Positions 20,676 to 31,934 of a stretch of DNA of 64,000 nucleotides are shown here, piece by piece. The stretch's first letter is position 1; each line of letters opens with the position of its first letter. The notes under the pieces are model-generated. The model worked only from the letters and a program-made list of their open reading frames with translations, made no database searches and had not been told where the DNA came from. The DNA is from Lepiota brunneoincarnata (lineage: Eukaryota > Basidiomycota > Agaricomycetes > Agaricales > Agaricaceae): positions 1,116,001-1,180,000 of the forward strand of contig JAEBUN010000012.1 of the NCBI GenBank assembly GCA_023014365.1. Reading direction: 5' to 3'. The position numbers and the translations under genes were made by a program.

Positions 20676-22631
20676 TGATACGCCAATTTCATGCCTATAC
20701 ATGAATTCCATACTCCGGAATGATTCTCGACAGAGAATCATTGGCTATATCATTAAAGAACTCTATAGAGGATTGGTACTATGTCCCATAGTAGCCAATT
20801 CAACTGAATTGAGGATATTCGAGCCTTGGAAGTGTTCAAACCAGTTCATTATCACTAAGCTTAGTGAGCCAAGCTATCAGAATGCTCTCCAGAGGGATTC
20901 AGGACTCTACATAGCCTATTGAGTATACTCCAGTCACATCAGAGGACCTTACAAGCAGTTTTCTGATGAACTCGGATTTGTTTTGAACCCAAAAGAATGT
21001 ACATAGCAGCTGTCACAGGTGTATCATGCCTATAGCAAGCCCAATAATGATGACCAGACCATGGAATGGAACATCCAACATTTGGGAGGTGACACCCAAT
21101 GCCCAAAACCCTAGAAATATCAAAGACTCATAATTAACAAGTGCTTTGTGGGTCCTGGCACCTTGGCATATTGCCTGACTGAGATTAATTACAATGGATC
21201 AAGGGATTGTCCATATGCCATACATTCTGATCATAATTGATCTGGAGGCTTAACATGCTTGCATGGATGCAGAATAATGCAGATGAGCATGGAACACATC
21301 TGGCTGGATTGCCATTTGTCAATCAGAGAAAAACCCATAACCCAGGGCAAGGTAGAAATGCTGCTGAACCTTCCAAAATATTTTGCAGTACCTGTAACAA
21401 TTAAGCTTATTGTTTTCTATTTCATATTTACTATCTCTCATATGTATCTAAACAATATAAATACGGTTGTGCTTGTTTGTGAAGAAGCAAGAGGTCTCAC
21501 CCCTGCTTCCACACACAAGTCTGCAAGCTGTGATCAAGAATGGTTTCAGAGGACTATTTAGTGTACATCGTTAAGTGTGATTTCTTTGGTCATTGACCAA
21601 CCCAGAGACAGAGACAAAGAACAGAGAACAGAGTTTAGAGTTCCAGAGTGCTAGAGACAGACAGAGACAGAGAACAGAGTTTAGAGACCAGAAACCAGAG
21701 ACTAGAGACCCTATGCTGTGAATTGACAGGGATTGTCCTTTCATTGTTGCACTGTATGGCTAAGATAGCTTCAATGGCTGTGTCATATCCATGCCAAACC
21801 CAGAGCTTAACCATTATACTTCAGCTTCTCGACTCCACGTACATTCCACACAACAACCCTCTGCCCTCTGACTCGGCCCCAACTCACTCCGACTGCAACC
21901 CACTGCCCCGATCACGCGACCACCTCCACACATGCCGTGGTCACCTGACCCTCACTGTCTCTATTTCCCAGTCTCCATTTCCTGTCTGTAGCCAAGATAC
22001 ATTACCAGTCTCCATACCCGTACTGGTCTCCGTTTTGTTTGTAATCCGTTTGTAACCATATGGGTCTCCATTTCACTCTGTCCATAATCAGTACAAGTCA
22101 TAGTTTGTAGGACCAGAAGTATATATACCGTAGGTACTTGGCTTGTACTCTTCAGTCTGATAATCGAATCGAGCAGTGGACCAGCTCCCTGTTCCCTATC
22201 CTCTCCTCTCTTCTGCCTCGCTCCACTTCAGCTCCAACTTTCTGAAATACAGACTAGGACAGTAGGAGGGCACAGCACATAAGCTGAGGCTGCAAGTCCA
22301 ACCCCCCGCCTGACGTACTCCACCTCAGTTCCGAAGTCTACGTACTGACTTCGCCCCGTCTCCCGGTTACCTTATATCAAGGATACCACCCCAACCCTCC
22401 GCTTCGGTCCTGACCCGCACTGGCTCTAACAGGCTGTTTGTTAACCCCTAAAACACTACTCTCTTGAATTTCAATGTCAGAACACATCCCCAGAACACCC
22501 CAAAAGACAAAACTATTCATTATCTATCTCATACCACTTGTATCAGCTTAAGCTTATCAAATTTTGGCTAAGCTTAGTGAAAACAAGCCCTCTATCTATA
22601 TTAAAAATCCACGAATGTTTCCACCTTTTCA
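20676..22631 (+). repeat. 5' LTR of element H (about 1,300 bp without insert)
   Basis: Starts TGATACGCCAAT and ends CACCTTTTCA. It holds a 651-bp solo LTR (21781-22431). Contains a TATA-like AATATAAATACGG (about 21455), a (GAGACA)n tract (about 21600-21690) and four TAAGCTTA palindromes. Other copies in the window are at 3750-13657, 15744-16671 (inverted) and 34754-44048. Confidence 0.85.
21781..22431 (+). repeat. Solo LTR, family K (651 bp)
   Basis: TGTCATATCC...GGCTCTAACA flanked by GGCTG on both sides (21776-21780, 22432-22436). The H 3' LTR at about 43850 reads GGCTGTTTG without the insert, which proves the empty site. It is richer in CpG than its surroundings, so it is comparatively young. 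TATATATA-like box near 22118. No other copy is in the window. Confidence 0.92.
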
Positions 22632-22633
22632 TC

Positions 22634-22644
22634 TGGAGCCCACC
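22634..22644 (+). promoter_or_regulatory. tRNA-type primer-binding site of element H
   Basis: TGGAGCCCACC two nucleotides after the 5' LTR, identical to the site of J at 17371-17381. Unlike A, B and C, no complementary segment was found in the H LTR, so tRNA priming is expected. Confidence 0.65.
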
Positions 22645-22899
22645 ACAAGGGGGGTTTTCAGTTAAATTTCACAAGACAAACACCAAAAGACTTGGACACT
22701 GGCCCACCTTTCACCTGCAAAGCAGAAAAAGGTTCAAGCAAAGACTGTAAAGTCACCCAAAATGTCCTTCAAGAGCAGTCTCAGGAAGGTTGACCCCTCA
22801 AAACAGAGAACTACTTGGAATTCTAATCATCCAGAAGGTTCTGAAGGCATCATTGCCACTAGTACCTCTTGAAAGTGAAAAGATCCTACTAGTTCTATA

Positions 22900-24665
22900 G
22901 CTGGAAACACAACAAGCAGTTCAGCAGTTGCAGTATCGAGAGAAGCCATACCACTGACCTCTACTGCTCCCAGATTTACTATAGGGCTTCTAGCCTCAGC
23001 TCACAACATAGTGCATATTCTGCACACTGAAAGCCAGGATGGTCAGATCGTTCCTATGCTAAGCTTAGCATTTACAAACCAAAGCTCGTTTCATACAAAC
23101 CCTCCTGGTGCCTCTATGGTACCACAGATATCACAGTCAACTCTGACTGTACAGACAAACCAAACTATGCTGTCTATGATGACTACAGCTAGTAAAATGG
23201 GACATGAGCATACATATGCCAATTCCCTTTAGCAATAATGCTCCCAGATGGGATGCATCAAAACCACAGATATTGAGAAATTATCTCTGGATGCTTGAAT
23301 GGCTCTTCATGATAACAAAGACAATGGATGATGCAGAAAGGATAAATTTGGCAGTATCATATGCGGACCAGGATATCCATGAAGAGTGGATGAGTTTTGC
23401 AGAGTTCCTAGCAGGAAGCTGGACAGGCTTCATAGAGAGATTGAAGAAAGAGTATCCCAAGACTGTGGCAGCCAAGCAGGGCTCAGCGCAATGATTGAGG
23501 GAACTCTGCACAGAGAGTAGAGGCATTGTGATGAATGAAGAGCATAAAGTCTTGGACTTTAAAAGGTGATTCATTCTAGAAGCAGAGAAGTGTCTGAAGT
23601 CACTGGTGGTAGTCTTGAACTGAGAGCTAGTTGAGTTATTTACAAGCACACTGGACTTAGTGTTCCAGGATGTACTCAATGCAAGATTAGTGATCACCGG
23701 GGCACGTAAAACTGCAAGTGATGGGTCAGCACTAACTGTGAAGGATTTACACAAAGAGGATCCCTAAGATTGGAGGATCATCATGGATAAAGCTGTCAAA
23801 ATTTCAATTGGCAAAACACTTATGCAATCCCTTCATCAGGATTCAAGGCCAGTGAATTTGGCATTGATGAGTCATCCACCTGCAATGTCCAGAACAGGAA
23901 CTTACATATGACCCTGTAGTAAAGTGAGAGCTACAAAGCTTAAAACAGAAATTTCAGGACAAAGTCTCACAGATGGCAGGCAGTCTCACTGAGCTTAAGG
24001 ACCTCATGAATATCCAGGGGCATACCTTAAAATCATACTTAAAGAGTTTGGCAAAGGACAGACATAATCATGCCAGCTATAATCATGCTCAGAGGAATAC
24101 TGGAAGTGGGCTGGCAGGGTTGCTTTCCAATTGCAAGTGTTTCTACTGTTGGTTATTAGGGCATAGTTGGTTATTCTGCCTGGATATGGAGGCAGATAAA
24201 CAAGCCAGCCAAATTAGAGTCAAAGGGAACAAAACATATATGGGAGATGGCTCGAGTATCCCTCAAGGAGAAGGGCCTATTAAAGGGAAAGTGGCAAAGT
24301 ACTATGCGACAAAGGGACAACTCTTCATTCAGATACCAGAACTGCTGGAGGTTGAGCCTGAGTTACTGCAAGTGCCAGTGGCAGCAGTATTTGCACAGAA
24401 AGCATTCTTGAGGTCAGAAAACCAAAGGTCACCAGCAGAAGAAGAAATCTGCTGTCTGAAGCAGCACATGGAAATATTGGAGACAGCTGCCATCCATGCT
24501 GGAAGTGCCCCAAAGGTTAAGGTTATGACCAGAAAAGATGATAATGTTGAGATACAGTCTTTGGCCAAGCAATTGGCCCAGATACAGGCTAAGCTTAGTG
24601 GTTTGATGGATGGTATGCCCTCAGCAAGCCAGTATTTGGACACCAGGAGTGGCGCAAAGACTTAG
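22900..24665 (+). pseudogene. Gag remnant of element H
   Basis: Capsid-like segment with APRWDASKPQILRNYLWMLE (about 23229-23290) and a zinc knuckle CFYCWLLGHSWLFC (about 24138-24180, C-x2-C-x4-H-x4-C), followed by a segment with PQGEGPIKGKV. Reading frames run 23204-23494, 23500-23770 with stops, and 23973-24665. Leader and start are unclear. RNA packaging role by family. Confidence 0.7.
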
Positions 24666-27600
24666 AACTCAGATTTGGGTTTCTAAAGGGTTCAAGGAAG
24701 GAGCCAGCTCTGAAGAAGAAGGTCACCTTTGCCAGAGGACAGACTCCTGAGGACGCATCAGATTCCAAGCGATCAGAAGAATCAGAAAATGAGGAAGTAG
24801 AGCAGATGACAGAGAAACCAACATGTGCAGTGGCAGGGGAACTACCATATAGAAATGTGAAACCACTGTGCTTGGTCATTGAGGTACCACCACTGCCTGT
24901 CAGAAGGATGGAATCATCCAAGAAGGAGCCTGTAAATAAGCACCAGGCCCCTATAGAGAGGAATGTCAATGTTGAGGAAGTACTCAGCAGGGTATTGAAG
25001 TGAGAAGCCTCAGTATCACATGGAGAACTCTTGGCATTGTCACCTTTATACAGGAACACTTATAGAGAGCAAATTATGAGAAAACGGGTACCCACAAATC
25101 AAAGCTTAATAGCAGGAGTTGGGCCTTTGGAAGATGATACAGAAGATATAGAAATTAATAGTGGGCTAGTACAGGTCATGATAACAGAGTTGGCAGATGG
25201 CCCTTGGAAGTATGATACAGTGCTCTGAGAAGGCTTGGCAACCCAAGCCTGGGTAGCTCAGGATCCAATCATGCAGTACTTGGAGTCACTTCCCAGAAGA
25301 GACAGGGGATGGCAAGGGTTTATTGCTAAAGAATGCAAACCGTTGAGAATAGTTCTGACTCTGATAAATGGGATTTGGCAGGAAAAGGCCTTGCTAGATA
25401 GTGGGTCACAGATTGTATCCATGAGTCAGGAAGCAGCAATTGCATGTCAAGTTTCTTGGGACCCAGACACTATGATTAATTTGCAGAGTGCAAATGGGCA
25501 GGTTGAAAAGACTTGTGGATTGGCAAAGAATGTAGGCTTTACCTGTGGGGGAGTCACAATCTATTTGCAAGTTCACATAGTTTGCAACCCTGCATATTGA
25601 GTACTGCTGGGATGACTGTTTGACGTAATGACTGCTAGCAAAGTCAGGAATAGCACCAGTGGCAAGCAAACCTTGGTTATTACAGACCCAAATACCAGAG
25701 AAAGGGCTGTGTTACCAACTTATGCTTGAGGAGAGTGTAATCCTCCTAAGCTTAGAGAAAACAGTCAAAAATTTCAAGAAACCTTGATGAGTTGACTAAG
25801 GGACAAGGAGAGGTGGCTTGTATAATAGACTATGATGATGAGAAGGGCCCTGTCATTGCACAAACATTAAGCTTAGCAAAAGGAAGCTTCTCAGAGGCCA
25901 AGCTACAGCTAATGTTCATTGACCAAGTCATATGCAATGAGGACTGTCCACAAGAAGATAAAGCAATGGCATTATTGTGCCTAGGACGCATAGCCAAGGA
26001 CCAGGAATAACTGTCTTCGAAACTGAAGAAAATGACAAAGATATGGTACAATGCCTGGCTGGGAAGAAATATAAACCAGTTGCCTTAAAAGTGAGGCCAG
26101 TGTTGGGTGATTCACTGGAGAGATTTAGGATAAAATGAGAAATAAAAGGGGACCTGCTGGCAGAAATGCCTGAGCTTAGCATGCATCCTCCAGAGTTTGT
26201 CCTGACAGGCAGATATACTGAGGAGCATAAGCTTAAGCTGGATGAAGCCCATGCAGGGGATTTCTTGTGGCCAGAGGAAAGAAAGCTGATGCACCATGTC
26301 ATGATGCTTCAAGAGAAAGCATTTACATGGACAGATGAGGAAAAGGGATGTTTTAGGGAGGATTTCTTCCTGCTGATCAAGATACCAATGGTAGAACATA
26401 CTCTGTGGGTTGAAAAGCCCATTCCAATTCCACCAGCAATCTATGATGAAGTCTGTGCCATTATAAAGAGAAAGATTAGTGCTGGTGTATATGAGCCATT
26501 GAACTCATCCTATAGATCCAGATGGTTCTGTGTGGTGAAGAAAGATGGAAAAAGTTTGAGACTGGTACACAGCTTGGAACCACTGAACAGAGTAACAATA
26601 GCGCATTCAGGGCTGCCGCCAGCAATGGAAGATTTGGTGATGCACTTTGCAGGCAGGGCTTGTGGAGGCATCCTAGATCTGTATGTTGGATATGACAAGT
26701 GATTGTTAGCTGAGTCATCTTGGGACTTAACAATGTTCCAGATGCCTTTTGGAGCACTATGCTTAGTGATGCTACCTATGGGATGGACCAATTCAGTGCC
26801 TATATTTCATGAGGATGTAACAGTGATCCTAGCCAGTGAGATGCCAGAATACACAATGCCATACATAGATGATGTTCCTATCAGGGACCAAAAACCAGAT
26901 ATGAGTTGCCTGATGGCACTGAAGAGATGTTGAAAGAGAACCCAGGGATCTGGCAATTTGTATGGGAACACATGCAGATGGTCAATAGGATTCTACAGAG
27001 GATGAAATACATAGGGGGAACCTTCTCTGGGCCCAAGATGACTATCTGCACTGATGAAATCACTGTAGTGGGTTTTGAATGCTCCTATAAAGGACGGTTG
27101 CCTGCCACAGACACCATTGGAAAGATTTTAAGATGGGGGGATTGCAAGAATGTCTCAGAGCTAAGAGGTTTTCTAGGAACAGCTACATGCTGCAGGAATC
27201 ATATCCCCAAGTTTATAGCCATTGCTGCACCTCTATACGAAAAGCTTAAGAAGGGACAAGAGTTTGAATGGGGAGAAAATGAACAGAAAGCACAGCAGGA
27301 GCTAAAAGATGCAATTCAGCACTGTTTCCCAACCAGGAACCCTGAATTTCCAAGTAAACAACCCATAGTAGTAGCCGTGGATACCTCATGGAGGGTGGTG
27401 GGATACTATATATATCAGAGAGATGTAGAAGATGCTAAGCTTATACATTATGTGAAGTTTGGGTCAATATTATTGGACAAGAGACAGCAGAGGTATTCTC
27501 AGCCCAAGTGAGAGCTATGTGGCTTAAGAATGGTGCTGGAACAAGAGAAATATTTACTGTGGGGATCAAGAAACCTAGTGGTTGAAACAGATGCAAAGTT

Positions 27601-29849
27601 TCTCTTTGGGATGTTAAACAACCCAGGGAAGCTCCCGAACACTACTGTAAACTGTTGGGTGGACTTCATTAGGTCATACCACTTCACACTAGTACACAAG
27701 GAAGGGAAGATATTTGGGCTGGATGGGCTGTCCAGGCAACACTACTATCCTGGTGATGAGACAGTGTGTCACTTCAACGATGGATCAGAGGATGAGGGAG
27801 AAGAGTTCAAGTTAATTAAAAAAGATCCAGGAGCTGCAGATCCTTTACCCTTGGAGGCTTTCTGTGATGAAATCGACAGCCACTCTGGCTTCAACCAGGG
27901 TCTGGTGCATGATGTATATGATTTTGAGTATGAGCTGGATCAAGCTTGGGAAGAGTACTTGGATGAACAACAGGCTAAGCTTAGGGTTATAGAAGACCCA
28001 GCATGCCCAGAAAACCATTGACAGGTACTAAGCTTAATGACAGATGTCAGGCTAGTGCCAGATTTCGAAGAGGAAAAGTTGACCAAGATAGGGGAAGTGT
28101 ATGATGAATTGTGCAGGACAGATACAGCATGAATACAAGACAAGAGAATACCCAAAGTCAGGGAATACCTGAAAACAGGGGGCAGTAGTGCAGCTGAAGG
28201 CTTGGCTGAGCCCGATCTGCATAAGCTTAAACATATGGTGGAGCATTTCTTCTTTGATGAAGAGGGGAGACTGTACAGGACGAGTTCTAGCAGTCAACAT
28301 CAGCTAGTAGTGGATAAGGAGCAGTGTATGTATATGTTGTGAGCCAGCCATGACTTCCTAGGACACAGAGGAATATACGCAACCACTAAGCTTATAACAC
28401 AGAGGTTCTGGTGGCTGGAAGTTGAAGGAGATGTAGCTTGGTATGTGCAATTGTGCCATCTATGCCAGCAATGGCAAAAGGTGATCATTGAGATGCCGCC
28501 AATAGTAATGCCCACGCCGTCAATATTCCAAGTGCTACATGTGGACATGCTACATATGACACCAAGTTCTAATGGGTGTAGTTACATTGTGCATGGAAGG
28601 TGTGGACTGTCATCCTGGATGGAGGCAAAAGCTTTGAGAAAAGAGAATGCTAGTTTGATTGCACAGTGGTTATTTGAGGATATCATTTGCCAATGGGGCT
28701 GTATAGTGAAGATTGTCATAGACAACAGTTCTCCATTTAAGAAAGCTGTTTGATGGCTGGAAGAAAAATATGGGATAAAGGGAGTAACAATATCTCCTTA
28801 CAATTCCAAAGTGAATGGGATTATTGAGAGACCCCACTGGGATGTGTGGCAAATGTTGTACAAAGCTACAGATGGAGATGTCAAAAAGTGGTATTGGCAC
28901 CTACTGCACATTATGTGGGCAGATCGGATAACCATTAGAAAAGGAATGGGGTGTTCCCCGTAACTTTCTGGTAACCAGAGCGCACCCGATGCTAACTCTG
29001 GATGTCAAAGAGGCCACTTGGCTAGTACAACTACCAAATAAGCACTTAACCATGGCCGAGTTGATAGGATATTGAGCTCAGGCTTTGGCAAAACATGTTT
29101 GGCATGTTGAGGAGATGTGTCAGCATGTTTCAGCCACTAAGCTTAGCAAGGCTTGGGAGATGGAATGACAAGCAGCACATAAGATAAGAGATTATCACTT
29201 TGGCCCAGGAGATTTAGTATTAGTGAGAAATACGGCTATAGAGAGCTCAGCAGACAGGAGGATGAAACCCAGGTATCTAGGACCCATGGTGGTCATATCT
29301 AGATCAAAAGGAGGATCTTATATCCTGGCAGAGTTGGATGGTTCTGTATGGCAGAATAAAGTGGCAGCCGTAAGGGGACTAGCGTTATGTGCACCCCCTT
29401 ATGCAAGGTACGTCTAGGGGTCTGTGGTTGGGTGTCTGGGCTTGGCCTCTCTAGCCGATGCCCAATGCCTAAGCCTGGCCTCAGCCCCTGGCCACCCCCA
29501 TCCCCAAGTCTGATCTGCATACGACTAATGTTGTTTGGATATTGTTTGTGTACATTATATTCTAGTAGCTATGTAGTGTTTGGCTACCTGGTCTGTGCGC
29601 AGACCTCTATGTATATAAGTAGTGTGGGTGTCGATTGTATTTGCCACCCAAATATCAACTTGGTTCTGGTGCTCTTACTTCCCCTAACAGCGGCATTCAG
29701 AGTAATTCCCTACTTAGCCAGAAAACATATGCTGTTACCACTGGAGTTACAAGAATTGATAGACCTGTCACCAGAGGGACTGAAGAACCTGGAGGAGACT
29801 ACTGAGGATGAGCCTAGTGACAGAGGGGAGCCAGAAGAGTTGGGAGGAT
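24666..29849 (+). pseudogene. Pol remnant of element H (PR-RT-RNase H-IN)
   Basis: Protease ALLDSGSQIVSMS at about 25388-25426; RT from about 26370 with SRWFCVVKKDGKSLRLVHSL and the active site YIDDV at 26862-26876; RNase H with VVAVDTSWRVVGYY (about 27369); integrase zinc-binding SHDFLGHRG...C..C (about 28343-28475), then catalytic D in HVDMLH (about 28539), D in VIDNSSPF (about 28717) and E in IIERPHW (about 28821). Order is Ty3/gypsy. Stops and frame changes are spread along it, and a family F LTR splits the C-terminal region at 29369. The C-terminal tail ends at about 29849. Non-functional copy. Confidence 0.85.
29369..29689 (+). repeat. Solo LTR, family F, copy 2
   Basis: CGTAAGGGGACTAG...CTTCCCCTAACA, collinear with 13280-13595. 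Flanks are GCAGC (29364-29368) and GCGGC (29690-29694), a 5-bp duplication with one CpG-type change. Inserted in the C-terminal end of H pol. TATA-like GTATATAAGTAG near 29610. Confidence 0.85.
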
Positions 29850-29931
29850 AGAAAAAACCTGATTTTTTGAACAGAACTATCTACTTATCAAAGGAAAACT
29901 ATCCTAGGAACTGTCAAAGCAAAAAGCTTAA

Positions 29932-30640
29932 GTGGGGGAGGACTTGTCCAAGTCAGAGAGGTTGCACAGAAGGTTTTTGAGATGGATGCACTCTTGAATG
30001 AGGAATTGGAACCTCTTTAAGTTGGCTTTGAGCGAAGGAATAGCCTCAATGAAGTCAGCTGAGCAAATTAAGGTTGCATTTGACCAACCGAGCATTGTCA
30101 CTGCAAGATTCAGACTCATACTTGTTGCGAGAGTGAGACAGGAGATTTTGGAGTTCCTGAAGCAAATGAGCTGGCCGGGATAAGTGTCAGAATCATTAAG
30201 CTTAGCAAATAGAAGTGAGAAAATGCCCACCAGATAAGTCTGCAAAGGTGCACTCATCAGAAGCAGACTCAGTACAGGCGCGCCTGGTGGTATTGGCGTT
30301 GGCTTTGGCTAGAACCTGTTCAGCCCAGGCATAACAGCAGTGTTTAGTATTCATATTGGGAACTTGACAATAGGGGAGAAGACGGATGGTGCCTTTAGAT
30401 GATGAGGACTTTTTGACGGTCTCCTAAAGAGGGAGGAAGTCAGAATCAGTGGTTAGGTTAGGGGGAGTGGAGCTGGCACACCACATTGGAGGTAGACAAA
30501 CAATGCTTGCAATAAGGCAGAACTACACAAACCTCTTCAACGATAGCTTGTGAGACCTCCTCATTGACCATCATGTCCTGAAGGTGAGCAATGATCTCAG
30601 CCAATGTAATAGGTTGGGAAGCAGCTAGATTACCATGTCA
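29932..30640 (-). pseudogene. Antisense coding remnant of H, downstream part
   Basis: On the minus strand, protein-like segments can be read. One is about 30422-30220 (begins ETVKKSSSSKGTIRLLPY) after an acceptor CTCTTTAG. Another ends at a TAA near 29932 (ADFIEAIPSLKANLKRF...LSDLDKSSPT, coiled-coil-like). Intermediate exons are uncertain and some TGA stops may be former CGA. It may be the 3' part of the spliced gene at 30652-31279 or a separate one. Function unknown. Confidence 0.4.
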
Positions 30641-30651
30641 GCACCAGTTGC

Positions 30652-31279
30652 TCAGGAGTTGGAAATGCTGGTCATACTCTCAGCAGGCTCAGTATCGGTG
30701 TCTACCACAACAGCAGCAGAGACAGGGGCCTTGCGACCTTTGCAAGGCTAAGCTTATACATGAGGAGACGATTGGAGCCAAAAGAACGCTAAGCTTACGC
30801 ATTTGGGGACAGCAGAGCCTTCAGCAATGTTGGAGGAAGTAGAGCCAGTCATGGACAATGGGTTCTGAGCCTCTTCAGTCCTGGTTTTGTGGGATTCCTC
30901 AGAGTGGACATGATTAATGTGGCTACAGCATTCAGAGAGCACCTTATAGATCGCAGGCATCTCATAAGACAAATGGTAGTTGTTTTGGTAAATTTTGTAG
31001 AGCTTGTGAATACAGAAGACATAGTCCTGGTTGGCATGAAGCTTGATAGCCTCAGTGTCCTCTGATAACACTTCAATATAAGCAGACTAGAAAGCAATTG
31101 AGCAATAACAAGGGAGACATAAGAATAAATAAACATACCCTGGGAGTGTCAAACACAAGGAGGGCCTTCTCAGCAAGGGGATGAGTGACTTGACTGTTTT
31201 GCAGGTGCTGAAGATGACCTTTGGCATTGCTGATGAGATCATTACGCTCAACCTGGAGATGGGGGATAGCAGAAGCCAT
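30652..31279 (-). CDS. Spliced antisense gene beta inside element H, 174 aa
   Basis: Minus-strand exons 31279-31139, 31086-30799 and 30747-30652 with GT-AG introns of 52 nt (31138-31087) and 51 nt (30798-30748). Exon lengths 141, 288 and 96 nt keep one frame from ATG (MASAIPHLQVERND) to TGA, with no internal stop in an otherwise decayed element. The middle exon includes CIHKLYKIYQNN and the last begins PCKGRKAPV; the C-terminus is Ser/acidic. The second intron starts GTAAGCTTAG and ends AAGCTTAG, so both edges use the TAAGCTTA palindrome. No family was recognised. It lies between pol and the 3' LTR, opposite to pol. Confidence 0.6.
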
Positions 31280-31934
31280 TTTCTTGCAAAGAGTGTCTGC
31301 TAGAATGAGACATCACTCCCTTGCTTTTATAAGAAAAGGCTGTTGGCAGTGATAATGAATCATAGCAAGTGGATAAAACACACCCTCCACCCTAAGCTTA
31401 TGACCTGAGATGCCTAGGAAACTGGTAATCTTGAGTAGCCAGCCTTTGACAGACTTGCTGAACCACAGTTGCCTTATTAGGTAACATGTCACCAGGGTCT
31501 CGTGGTTATCAGTGTGCACAGGGATTCTGATGGAATGGTGAGGGCACTGATTTCAATTTGGCTAGGGGGAGATGGGTCCCAAGGGGTGCTTCAGTTTGAT
31601 GTTCAGTTTGATACAATGCAAGCTTTTTTGTGAAGAGCTTTTTCAAACATTGTGGCCAAGCTGGTTTGGGCTTGTAAGTAAACCAGAGCAGATGAGCTGG
31701 GTTGCTATGCATTGCGGATCATGGCACATTGAGGTGTCAATAGACATCAAGAAGTATCAGAGAAATATCTGATGAGCGTCTAAGTGGCTGGAAGCCTTAG
31801 CTTAGCTCAGGGTCTTCAGAAGGCCTTAAGCTTAACTCAAAAAGATACCAAGAGACAAGAATCTTTAAGTGGAATGTAACTATATACAGGACAAGAGGAT
31901 ATATTACATTCAAGAGAGAAAAGGGAGGCAGGCA
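31280..31934. other. Spacer between antisense genes alpha and beta
   Basis: Short open frames on both strands without recognisable motifs, and two TAAGCTTA copies (31393, 31827). By position it would hold the promoter of beta and the 3' end of alpha. No promoter element could be assigned. Confidence 0.4.

Noticed and set aside
21600..21700. The GAGACA-rich tract as a separate microsatellite locus
   Set aside because: It is part of the H LTR and appears at the same place in all its copies.
30182..30241. A further antisense intron at 30241-30182 with TAAGCTTA inside
   Set aside because: Joining its flanks gives a plausible frame, but an alternative unspliced reading is equally good and the region has stops, so it was not listed as an intron.
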